Origin: Hypericum androsaemum
Lineage: Eukaryota; Streptophyta; Magnoliopsida; Malpighiales; Hypericaceae
NCBI GenBank assembly: GCA_963995505.1
Contig: OZ023181.1
Location: forward strand, 16,674,221-16,738,220
Direction of reading: 5' to 3'
Length of the DNA stretch: 64,000 nt
The position numbers were made by a program, and so were the translations under genes. Every line of letters starts with the position of its first letter. Position 1 is the stretch's first letter. This document shows, one piece after another, positions 1 through 10,883 of this stretch. A model generated the notes under the pieces. The model saw nothing but the letters and a program-made list of their open reading frames with translations. It did not search any database and was not told the origin of the DNA.

Positions 1-17
1 CAGGAGTTCAAACGGTT

Positions 18-37
18 TAGAGAGAGAGAGAGAGAGG
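18..37. repeat. (GA)n microsatellite
   Basis: Uninterrupted GA dinucleotide run followed by a pyrimidine-rich stretch to about 230. No gene is seen here; the short ORF at 48-230 is low-complexity Phe/Leu coding that arises from the T/C-rich strand. Confidence 0.8.
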
Positions 38-228
38 CGAGAGTTCGTTGGTTTTGGATTTTTTTTTCTTCTGGCTTTTCACTTTCCTAAGATTTTCTTT
101 TTCCAATTTCTTTTTTTCCTTTGATATGGCTTCTCCGATTAAAATATTTAAGGGAAGAATCGGTCCATTTCTTCTTCATTTTTTTCTTTTCTATTTCGGG
201 GATTTTGGAGTTTCTCTCTTTTTCAAAT

Positions 229-1040
229 AGGGAAGCAATATTAATGGGTAGAGTAGGATATTAGTAGGACCTAATTAATATCCTAATTTTTGGATTTGGA
301 ATTGGACTCATATCCTACCCTAGACCCTACAAATTTTTTATTGTTAGAAACATAATCTACCATCCAGGAGACCCAAAATCTACAGGATCTTCAGGTCTCA
401 CTCATTAACATTCTAAGATACTTTTATTATTTCAATATAATTCTAATAAAAAATAAAGAAAAAAATCAAAGTCTATGTAATAAAATGATAATCTCAAGTT
501 GAGATTAAACTATAAATCAACTGGTTCAAATGGATAATTGTTGACCACAACATAAAATGAAACACATTCGACTACCTAGTATAAAATTCAAACTTCAAAA
601 TAATTTCTTTCTAAATTTTCAAGCAACTTCTGAACAAGTCTTCTCGATCATCTTCTTACTCTTATAATATAACTTTTTTCGGTAGTTTCTCCATCTAAAC
701 AAAAAATTTAATTATTTAATTAGTCATATACTATTTGACATTTCAATTAAAAATAGTATTATATTAGTTTTTTTTGTGCGCTTATTCTTTTTACGGCTGT
801 ATTATAATTATCTTAGCAATATAACAAATATAGATCTAAGTAGAATCTAACTAGGGTAGAATCTAATTAATGGGTATATGAGTAGGGTCTGGGTCTGAAT
901 TTATATGGCCCCTATCCAGACTCGGACCCTATCTAAATAGATAGACTCAAATCCACACCCTACCCAAGATCCATGGACCCTAAAATTCACGAGATAGTGT
1001 AAAGATCTGAACTACTGGGTCTAGGTCTTTTTTCCATCTC
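229..1040 (+). mobile_element. Diverged copy of a MITE-like element (copy A)
   Basis: The left end has the phrase gggtagagtagga. The right end has agtagggtctgggtctg and then gggtctaggtc followed by a T-run and ccatctc. These correspond to both ends and the middle of copies at 47951-48619 (same orientation) and 39869-40563 (opposite orientation). The interior is AT-rich and non-coding. This is the most degraded and longest copy, so its ends are approximate. A non-autonomous DNA transposon is the best explanation; no transposase is present. Confidence 0.6.
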
Positions 1041-2716
1041 TATTTCCGAACCAATTAGACAATTTTGGTCCTTCTTTCTGTTAATGAGCTTTGACTTTGA
1101 ATATAATGGGAATTGGGAGGGTTCGTTTCATAAGGGTTTGGTCAGAATCCGTGAAGATGTTGAAAGTACATACGCAAAATATCTCTCTCAAAGTTTCAAG
1201 TATTTCTGTTTTTTGTGTTCTAACTTCTAAGATCTATTTTATATCTATTTGGAATTGTGGTGTTATTTGGATATTACAATTCTAGATTTATTTTTTTTGA
1301 AAATTAAATTATAGTATGATTTTAAAAGGGTATAAAAACTTCCTTAGTATGATATTTTTTGAAGGGTAAATTTTAGTATAATGTTTGAAAAATTGATTAC
1401 TGTTTTGTTACTGCATGACCTCCATTTTGAAAGTGTATGGATTTTATTCCTTAGCAGGAGTTAAAAGTTTTGATATAGCCATACAAGATCTCTCGTGCAT
1501 TTAAAAAGTGATGAACAATTATAGCAAATTTCAAATCAACATGAGGGTGGTTGTTAGAAGTACGAATTATTCAACCAGGATTTTTTTTAGGCCACCAAAA
1601 AATAAAGTTTTTTTTGCACATTAATTAATTTAGTTGACTGCAGTGAAATTTTATTAGATTGGATGCATGCATCATCTCAAAAGATAAATGCTTTTTTTTT
1701 AGACCACATGATATTTGGATACTTTTCTGTCGACTAATCTAAATTAGAGCCAAGTGAGATCTTTGAACGGTAAAATTTTTCTAACAAATATTTAGTTAAG
1801 TTAGAACAATACACTCACTTTGCGCAAAAATAATATATGCATTTGAAATCAGGTGAAGAGAATAGATGTCTCAGATTCGATGAGCCGTTGAACCTTAAAA
1901 ATAATAATGGAAAAACAATCACGAGTTAACCTAAGTGGTTAGTCATTGGTGGCACTTTAAAAATACACTCTTTAAATAGTAATGCAATACCATATTAGCC
2001 TTTCCATCTTCCAATCCTACTTCCTTCTTCGCAACAGAGGGGACAGAGATGTGATCATAGCACAACTTTTAACGAAATTAGGAAACAGCAATTGGCAGTT
2101 GGGAGGAGTTTTTATGGGTTAATTTTCCTGTGGTCCACCACCACATAAATCATAGTTGACATGTGGGGAGCACGTAAATTGATGAGGCAAACGCATAGAA
2201 GAAAATACAAAATAGAGACAACGAACTCTTTAGTTCTTTCCCCCAAAAAATTTCTCATTTGGTAGATACAGTTGGAGGTTGGCCTTTATTGACTGGATTG
2301 GAAAGGATTTTCTTCTTCCAGACCAACACGCTCTAGGAGGTTGCTTTTAGACCAGGCACGTAACGTCTGACTTGTTCGTCTTCTTTCCTTCGAAACTTCT
2401 GAGAATTTCCATTGGAGACGCAAGTCTCAAATCTAAAGGGTTTTTTTCGGAAAGTAGATGTATTTTTGGAGTTAAAATACATCAAGTCCAAATTACACGA
2501 GAATATTATTCTTATGTCGGATCAATTATTTCGTTAATTTTGTAGCTGGACTACAGGTAGAGAACATTACCAGATTAGGTGTGGACGAATTTAGGGTCTC
2601 TCTCGACAAAATTGCGATCTAGCTTCAATAACGTATTTACGCGCTCTGTCTGGAGTTGTATACCAAAAAATGCTGGTGTCGAGCAAATTGTAGAGCAGCA
2701 GCTATTAGTGTTGAGA
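1041..2716. other. Intergenic DNA, no gene recognised
   Basis: AT-rich DNA with only short ORFs and no recognisable protein. Its right part is the downstream flank of the aspartic protease gene and should contain that gene's 3' UTR and polyadenylation region. I see no structural RNA or clear transposon ends. Confidence 0.6.
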
Positions 2717-5700
2717 TTATAACGGCTGTAGCTCTTGCTCTGCAACTGCTTCGTTCACCGGTTTGTATGCGTTCGTCGTTTCTTGTCTCCGTTTCCAGAT
2801 GAACCATATTGCAGAGGTTGATAGTGCAACAGTACATATAATGGCGATGGCCGCTGCAGCCAACAGATAATGTTGCTGCCACCATGATCTGCATTATTGG
2901 GATGATGCATTAAACATATAAAGCATGCACGACAGTTTTACGAGGAACAATGAGAATACTAAGGCAGGCACATTGAACTGCTGCAAATATTTCCTATGTC
3001 GTCTGTGGACCAGTTATTTCTCGGCGATTTGTGTGGAAGATAGTAACAGTTTGTAAACTTTGGACGGTAAGAAAGATCAAGAGTATATACTGCAGATTAA
3101 CTTACCGGTTCATCAGTGGTTCAACTTCCCAGTTAACCAACTGATAACTACCAAAGGTATCAGGAAGGGCAATCCAATGTTCAGCAACTCGGGAAATTAT
3201 ACTCTGCTCAAACACCCGAAAGGCATTAGAAAAACCTAATAACTTTGCATATCGGCTCATTTCTATGAAAGAAAGCTTACAAGAGCAGTAGCATTCGTAA
3301 TGTAGTCAGCAGATCCCAAAGGAAGTATAGCAAGTGTAATGAGCGAACTATTCCCTTGGGATTTAGCATTCAGTAGATGGACCTGAAAACCCATATCCAC
3401 AGTGATCAGAATGCCAAATGCGAAAGCAAGCGTATGGCATCAGTTATAGAAATAACTTCGTTGACTACGGATTTGTTCCTTGAGCATCACTAACCTGAGA
3501 ATTGCTAATGCCTAATCCATGGGCAATGGACTGAGTGAGTTGTGAAAGAAAAGGCTTTAAATCTGAGTAGTTAACATCCAAAGATATTTTAAGTGTTACC
3601 TGTCCAATTTTAAGTTCCCCTGCATATCAGAGTCAATAAACAAACATCATGTGACTCAAGATGGAAAAACAAGTGTAGAAACGATATGATATGCTAAAAA
3701 CGAGCATCAATTGTAAGTCCACATATAGTAGCTGATGGAAACAATTCGCAAACATGTCCCTCGGATGCTTATATTCTTTCAAAACAAGCTACAAAGAATT
3801 TGAAGTCGGTAACTTTCAAAGTTAGCATTCGGTGGATTCTACAAGTTGCTATCAGAGGAGGAAATCTAACAGAGTTTTCAATGTAATCATAACACAGATC
3901 ATCAGCTGAGAATAACCGGGTAGAACATCATGTGGCTGGTCGGAAGGACTAGGAGCTGATGTGGGTCGCATTTCTGAAGCTGTGTTTTGTCCGTTCTCTT
4001 CTGAAGGAACTGTTGGTGGAGGCCCAGCTAAATGAAGCCTATCCCACAACTCAGTACAGTTGGTCTTCCAAAATCCAATCTTGGAATTCTCCCGATCATA
4101 GACAGTTAAAGTATTCCGGACAAGAATTCCTGTTGCTCAGAAAATATCAAAAGCACAAACTAATAGATGTCAGTAAATATGCAAATAATTATTTTTTTTT
4201 GCAGCAAAAGAATCACTGTCAAAAAGATAAAGCAATAAAGGACCTCCAGAAGAAATATTGAGTAACTACCTCCCAGAAGAGTGGTCGGATCTGCATTCTG
4301 GAATATGCCGAGACAATATGCACCAGGAACTTTCAAATGCTTCATAGAGGTAGGTATAACATCGGCAGCAAAGGAAAGGAATGATTAATCAGCGAAAAAA
4401 ATGTGCAGAAGAACTGTGAAAGAGATTAGCTCCTCACTTGGAACAAGTAATTTTCAGGAGATAGTGACAATTTCTGCCCATTTCCAAAAATCATGTCAAC
4501 CACTGGAAACGTGCTCGAGAGTTCGGAGACATCACTGGAAAAGGTGAGAAGGAAAAGATAACAGTTAATTCTGAGTCACCCTCGGTCGATCAGTTTATGA
4601 AATGAGCTAAAGCTATAACAAAAATCTGTGCTATATCTACCTTCCAGCTCCAGAAAAGCAAATGTCGTTGTAGTTTGGATCAGGACCACGGATCTGCTTT
4701 AAAGAATGAAGCTCCTTCATAATCTGATAGCAGAAAATTAAAGAGGAGGATATCAGACATCAGAAAAATTCACGAAAAATAAGCTTCTACTTTAATGCTA
4801 AAACAACTTTTCATACGAGAACAAAGTTATGAAAAGACTTCCCAAAAGATGGTTGAGTGAGATAACATGCTGAACAGATGCTCTATCAACTGCCAATCAT
4901 TCCCTTGGTTAAAATTTTTTTCAATAACTACTTAACGGCCAAGAAAGTAGTTGAAGATTTGGTTAGCAATGGCAGAACTTCCGAAATCCCCACTCCAGAA
5001 TGGATGGAAGTAGCATGCATGTTCTTATCCAACATAGAAGCTGAATATGCAGCATCTGGAAGTGCATATCTCTTTAGCGACTTCCTTCCTCAGCAAACCC
5101 GAGTTCTTTGTAAAAAAAGCAGATTAGACCTCAATCTTCCCCAACTTGGTGGGGTGAAACAATCAAATTAGCATAGGTTTAAAAAACGTCCCTAAATGGA
5201 AAAAGCTTCATAAAAAGAAGAAAATAAATGAGCCAAGAAACAGCAGCTTACAGCATCTTTAAATGCTACATAAGCCACTTCTGGTAGGTAAGCATATGTT
5301 GTACCACTGTCAAGGACCGTTCCGTGCTTCCCATCGAAGATACTTGGGTTCAGAGGAAGCGACTTCCCAGCAACATGAATCTCCTTCAAATCGATGTTGT
5401 AGTACGGACTGTTGCCATCCCGAAACTAGAGTAAATGTGCGAGAGGTACCAAATATATTTGTTAGGGAAGTTCATGATGGCCTGTCAGACCAACAAGACC
5501 GAAAACATTTAGCAACGCACCTGCGAGCAGGGTCTGAATAAGCAAAGACCATATCTGGAGGAGGGGATATACTACCAAGGACCATTGCCCCGCCACCAAC
5601 ATGCATCCCACCATAGCACAAGGAAAACGAATCACTTATCACGCCTTTCTCGACAAGTTGATCGACAATGCTGAGATCACCACGGCCCAACCCCATGATG

Positions 5701-6537
5701 CCATCGGCATGCTGGCTGTAGAGATCGCCAGTCTCCACATTCTCACAACCAAACATAGCACGCTGCGGCTCGAGTTCGCTCAGGTTTCCAAAGGATATCA
5801 GGTCCTCGCCTAGGACACCGCTGCTGCTACTCATCTCGGCATACTGTCTGTCGTAAATGCATTGTTCCCTCAAGTCATCACAAGTGCAATCACTGTTGCA
5901 CTTCACAGGTTGGTACGAGCTCGACAGATCGGGCCGAAATTTCGGATCCTGGTGAGTGAAAGCAACAACATAGGAAGGCATTACTCACACGCATACGATC
6001 GGTATCACAATCCGAAAATAGAAAGAAAAGACAAGGGACCTGGTGCCGGCCACACTGTTCACAAGTAGAGCACGGGACGTAAGTAACGGTACTCCCCGTA
6101 TCAACAATAAGCGCGAACATCTGTGGCGGCGTCCCGATCCAAAGCCGCGTCGTATAGTAACTGTTCTTTTAATTAATTAATAAAAAATGGAATAAATTCA
6201 GGCAGAGGAAATGTATTTAAAAAGAAAAGAAGGACAAACGGATCAGGCTAGGGGAAAAGGACAAGTAACCGTAACCGTAACCGTACCCGTTGAGGAGGAG
6301 ATCGTCGTGGAGTCTCATGCGGGCGTTGGCGAGGGCGGGCGGGGCGCCGGACTCCTCCGCCGATCTCCGGAGGTGACGGCGGGCGTCGGCGGGCGAGAGC
6401 GGGAGGAACATCGCTGGGCGGGGCCCGTGGTCGAGGATCAGCGGCGGAGATGCCGCGTCGGGCCCGGACGCGTGGGATCGGACAATGACGCTGGCGAGGA
6501 CGAGGACGGAGAGCAATGTGGGGTGAGCCCGCGCCAT
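2717..6537 (-). CDS. Membrane-anchored nepenthesin-like aspartic protease (12 exons)
   Basis: Secretory-pathway A1-family peptidase of the plant type with a C-terminal anchor. Exons on the minus strand: 6287-6537, 6040-6160, 5521-5948, 5252-5408, 4641-4723, 4438-4534, 4270-4339, 3917-4129, 3495-3619, 3281-3382, 3106-3203, 2717-2888. All introns are GT-AG, the phases agree, and the sum is 1917 nt, giving 638 residues. Visible features are a hydrophobic signal peptide at residues 1-24, catalytic DTGS at 104-107, and a second catalytic DSGT at about 300-303 within HGTVLDSGTTYAYLP. There are Cys-rich stretches typical of nepenthesins, then one membrane segment at about 589-612, and a short cytosolic tail ending EQELQPL. 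That tail matches the Arabidopsis At3g50050-type subgroup. Protease function follows from intact catalytic motifs; the substrate is unknown. The start Met directly precedes the signal peptide. Confidence 0.92.
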
Positions 6538-6814
6538 CCGGGAAGCGATCCAGTGAGCTGGTTGGATGATACGGACGCGTTTCGGTGGGAAGTCGAGATT
6601 CAGTTGGCGGTTATTGCGTCCGAATTAGAAAATCTTCTTCTGCCGGTGAGTCGTTGGATTTAGAATGGGCCAGCTAATTTCCGGGTGGGCCCATTTCGGT
6701 TGGGTCAACCTAACCCAAGCAACCGTTTGTTAATTGCGGGGTACGTTTTAATTACGGTTTATATTTCGCTCGTGCAACTCCTCGCTTCCCTTTGACCCTT
6801 TTCTTAAGGGTTGG
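6538..6814. other. Upstream region of the aspartic protease gene
   Basis: Spacer that should contain the protease 5' UTR and promoter (minus strand). No clear TATA box was identified. The plus-strand ORF across 6211-6663 is a shadow of protease exon 1 and its flank. Confidence 0.5.
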
Positions 6815-7000
6815 ATTCAGTAGGAATAAGACATGTTCTTACTGATCAAGTGATTTTGGTTATAGACGCAATTTTTAATGAATGTCAGATCTCTAGACAC
6901 GATTTTTAATGAAATCTGATGGTCCAAATGAAATTCCCTCTGTATGGACGACTTTTATGTTCTCTCCATTCAATCCAAAACCTTTTCTTAAAAACGAAGC
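6815..7000 (+). repeat. Dispersed repeat, MITE-like (family 2, copy 1)
   Basis: About 190 bp. Its centre, with gatttttaatgaaatctgatgg and nearby gtcagatct, matches the reverse complement of 25210-25410 and 29340-29540. The flanking phrases gaaattccctctgt and caatccaaaac also match. No coding capacity. A short non-autonomous DNA element is likely, but terminal repeats are not clear. Confidence 0.5.
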
Positions 7001-7261
7001 AAGCGAGTAAACCATTTGTTTTTCAAACCTATTTTATTTTCATTTGCTCCGTACTGTTTTGTCCGGTCCCTGTTATTATATAACTAACACAATCAATTGC
7101 CAATTGCGTTAATCATTTATCAAGAGTGGCAAATAAATATTTACTCGTCTATAATAATTCAAGACTCTGATTACATATAGTTTTTATAGTTAATTTAAAA
7201 ACCGTGGCTTATGATTTATCTCGTGGGAATAAGTCTAGCAGATATTGTTTGTGGGCCCGAG

Positions 7262-7800
7262 GTTTTGGTTTTATTTCTTAGTGTGGTTTGGGCTTTATAA
7301 CTTGGGTGATATGTAGTTTAAAATGTATTAAACCGGTGTTCAATGTTTGAAGACTTTTACACTTAGTGATCCGAGCACTTTCCTTCATACTACCTGGCCA
7401 TCTAGCATGCCATGTCATCTAGGGGTGCCATGTAGACTGACACCTTTAGTCACATGATTGCTGACGTGCGTCATTTCAAACTTTTAACTAGGTACTAAAT
7501 CGAACTAAAAACTACAGATTTGTCTAAAAGTTTGTCAATACTAAAAAATTAATGAAAAAGTTCGATTTAGTACCTAATTGAAAGTTTGAAATGCCACGTG
7601 AGCAATCACATGAACGAAGGTGTCCCTACGTGGCAATCCTGGATGACGTGACACGCTAAGTGGCCGGGCAACAGAGAAAAGACAGCCCGAATCGCTAAAA
7701 TGTCAAAACTTTTAAACTTCAAACACGGATTTGATACGTTTTAAATCATATATCACCCAAGTAAAAAAGACTCAAACCACGGGACACTAAAATAAACTTT
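7262..7800. mobile_element. Foldback element with ~260-bp inverted arms
   Basis: Left arm (acttgggtgatatg, gtattaaaccggtgt, ggtactaaatcgaac) and right arm (gttcgatttagtacc, atatcacccaagt) are imperfect reverse complements separated by a short loop at about 7520-7550. Almost the whole element is inverted repeat with no ORF. This is a foldback MITE or MULE derivative. I could not find a convincing target duplication. Confidence 0.6.
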
Positions 7801-8090
7801 TCACTTTATTTCTTTTTATTAGGTCCGAAAGCCTGTGAAGCCCAAGTTTACTCGAACAAAATTACAATTTCGGAAGCATTGTTAGCAAATCTCAGCCAAA
7901 TAAATATCTGAAATTCTCCCAGGAAAGAGAAGGAAGAGAAGCATATCCATGAACATCCAAGCTAGTTGATTTGTAGGACTCATGAGATCTAGGCATAACC
8001 TAGTCCAACGTGAACTGAGTTAAATCCTGTAATCTTGCTAAGACGAACAAAATGGGGACCGGATGACCCGTATAGCTCGATTCATTAGTA

Positions 8091-10272
8091 TTACCTATAC
8101 GGATGATGCAAAGAAGGCGTTCCGCTGGCCGTATAGCTCGATGGCGGTGCACTATACGAGATAGGTGCAACCCTCTCTTCTTGAGGATAGTAGTACGTTT
8201 GTTGATCCGTAGCTTGTTGTCCACAAGCCGACTGGCCTGTGACTTGGTAGTCATACTGGATTGCAGCTGTCTGAGAATACCGCTCTGGCATTCCCGCATA
8301 TGATGGCCTGTCGATAAGAGCTGGTGGATTTTGTTGACTACTACCTGACTGGCTAGGAATTTGGTAGTCGTACGGGAATGCAGCTGCCTGAGTGTACCTC
8401 TCCGGCATTCCCGCATATGCTGCCCTATCAATAAGAGCAGGTGGAGTGTGTCGACGACTAGCTGGCTGGCTAGGAACTTGGTAGTCGTACCGGATCGCAG
8501 CTGCCTGAGAATACCTCTCTGGCATTCCCACATATGCTGCCCTATCAACAAGAACATGTGGAGTTTGTCGCCCACTTGCTGGAGCACTGCCATGAAATCG
8601 CGGGTATTTGCCAGTTGGTTTTTGTTTCTTTAATTGCTGATTCCTTCCAAAATCTGCAGGTCTCTTCTTATCACATCTCGGTCTCTCCAACTGAACTAGC
8701 CTTTTCTGAAGAGGATCAAGTGGGTATTCAGCTTCTAGCTTGTATCTTTCAACACACCCGATAATAGCTTTTAGTGCCACCAATTCTTGATTATGTGCAC
8801 CGTCCTGTTCAGAAGATTGTTTATAAGTTGGCTTATCATATGCAACAGTATTTCTGTAGGAGTTTTTGACCGTACCTGGCCACCAGGAGCACCACTTGAA
8901 TATCCTCCCTTACCCTGAGAGTTTCTCCTCAAATCCTTCAAATAGTTTTTTAAAATGGGAACAGGGGGGAACTTTTCAGTGAGCTGGAAGGCTTGAACAA
9001 AATGTACTGCATCGAGTTGTTTTCCAGCTTCAACCAAAGACTCGATAACACCTGCATGAAGGAAAGAAAAAAACGGATCTGACCTTTAATTTAGGCAATG
9101 AAGTAGCTGGCCATCTTTTGAAAAAATTGCAAGTTCAGATCAGACACACGCAAACATAACCCAGGACTCTGAAGAATCCTGTGCATTATATCAGATAAGT
9201 GGACTGGTCTAAAGACCCCGTCAGTCAGTTAATCAGAAGAAAACCAACCTGGCATTTTATGTGTTAAACCAAGAGCTCGGCAGAGCTCAGGTGTCTGCTT
9301 GCCGCTGGCTACTACAAGAACAAGCTTGCAGAGTTCTTCTTCATCAAACTCAGAAGCAATTCTAAAAGATGAAAGCAGCTGCAAGAATGCATGTGCTTCC
9401 AATGTATTTACATTGGTAGCATCAGTGACTGCAGTAACCTTAGGCATCCATTGATCAGCAATTGCCTTGGCTTGCTGCTTTATTTCAAGGTTTAGAAGGT
9501 GTTGAGCACCTGGATCAATTCTGGCCAATAAGTCGGCCATGGCTTTCATGAGCAGAATACATGAACTACGCATGCCTCGTTGGGCAGCATTCCTCTCATC
9601 TACTCGTTGAGTAGTTTCAGAGGAAGGATAGAAACCCTCCAATGAATCCAGCACCAATTGGCCTGGTTCAGTAGCACGTTCTAGTGCAATTGAAAGTTCC
9701 TGACGGAAATCACTTACATGTTTTTTATTCTCTGTAATAAATTTCAGAAGCCCCTTTGCATCCATCTGCTCACAAAAATGGACCAGCTCTAGGCGTGGCT
9801 TAACGCCAGAAGCCACACCTTCTAGACTAGCACCTGTGTTATGAGGAGGTTCCTCAGAGGAACTTATGCCATCGATCAAGCTGCTTACCTTGCTTTCCTT
9901 GATGTTGTCCTGCACAGAAGCAATAAACTCCACTGAAGTCGACTCGTGAGAAGGTCGTGCCCGAGCAATGGCAGCAACAGCGGCATCTTTTAGCTCCTGT
10001 ATCCGATCCAGGAGGTCTTGCTCTTTGACAGCAACAGACATATCTCTCTCTGAAAGGAGCGCATGTGTTTTGGTCTCTTTCTCTCGATACTCCTCCTCCC
10101 TAGCCTCTAGCCCCTCGAATTGTTTCTTCAACATCGAATGAAGGTTCTGAAAGTGTTGTTCAACCACCGACCAATCCACATTGCAGACAGGACTGCTCTT
10201 GCTAGCTTCTATCTGATGCAGTGCATCTCTGAGTTGTTGTATGAGGGAGGACACGTCCTCGGGAAGAGTCAT
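8091..10272 (-). CDS. FRIGIDA-like protein (FRL3-like), 3 exons
   Basis: Nuclear FRIGIDA-domain protein; the family includes FRI, which promotes FLC transcription, and FRL proteins in flowering-time and other roles. Exons: 9249-10272, 8876-9051, 8091-8804. The introns are GT-AG and phases match, giving about 637 residues. In order: an N-terminal coiled-coil region rich in Glu, Lys and Gln (about residues 5-120), the FRIGIDA domain (LVLDSLEGFYP, LEAHAFLQLLSSF, ELCRALGLTHKMPGVIESLV), a basic KKRPADFGRNQQ-like segment, then a Pro/Tyr/Gln-rich C-terminus with three tandem repeats of about 34 residues containing Y(A/V)GMPERY. The best family match from memory is Arabidopsis FRL3. An in-frame Met 20 codons upstream (10332) exists, but a probable acceptor (tttctgatcag) lies between, so I prefer 10272. 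Confidence 0.88.
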
Positions 10273-10745
10273 TTTCCACTCAAGAACACAGGGTGGGGGC
10301 TTGCAAAATCTACGAGCCTGATCAGAAACCATGTTATGACAAGTCAGAATAATAATAATAATAATAATCTACTTCAATTGCAAAAGAAAAAACCCTAAAT
10401 CAAACAGAAACCAAATACCCGAAAAAAAAATACATCGCACATGTTTGTTGCTGCAGGGAGGGGCATCTGGAACACGTTAAGGATTCCACTAATTCACGAT
10501 CCCACGATTAATTAATTACAGACCAAAATTAATCTCTAATTACAAATGAATTTGAAACCACCACCACATGATATTATAAAGCATCAGACGTAACGAAACA
10601 AATCCCCTTTCGCAGATCTCGCACCGGCCCATTGAGATTGCTAAAGGGTATTGAGATTCCCGAGGCGTACCTTTGCGAGCCCTTGAAATGGAAGCACTTG
10701 GAGACGAATCGGATTGTTTTGCCTTGGGTACCGGAAAATGGATAC

Positions 10746-10746
<1 letters not shown>
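10273..10746. other. 5' region of the FRIGIDA-like gene
   Basis: Contains an AAT trinucleotide run near 10350-10367 and an acceptor-like site at about 10321, which suggests a 5' UTR intron in the FRIGIDA-like gene. No other gene is visible. Confidence 0.4.

Positions 10747-10787
<41 letters not shown>
10747..10787. repeat. (CT)n microsatellite
   Basis: About 40 bp of pure CT (GA on the gene strand) upstream of the FRIGIDA-like gene. GA/CT runs are common in plant 5' UTRs and core promoters. The several Arg/Glu- or Ser/Leu-repeat ORFs over it are artefacts. Confidence 0.8.
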
Positions 10788-10789
<2 letters not shown>

Positions 10790-10883
10790 CCCCAAAACCG
10801 AGGCAGCTTCGTTTCAGTGAGAGTTCCGTTTGAGCTTCCCACCAGCGGCCTTCCAAACGACGCTCTTGCTTTATTATTTTTTA

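Noticed and set aside
5472..6068. Plus-strand ORFs opposite the aspartic protease exons
   Set aside because: Shadows of the minus-strand exons, which have conserved motifs and consistent splice sites.
8103..8764. Plus- and minus-strand alternative ORFs over FRIGIDA-like exon 3
   Set aside because: Repetitive shadows generated by the 34-residue tandem repeat; the FRIGIDA frame explains them.
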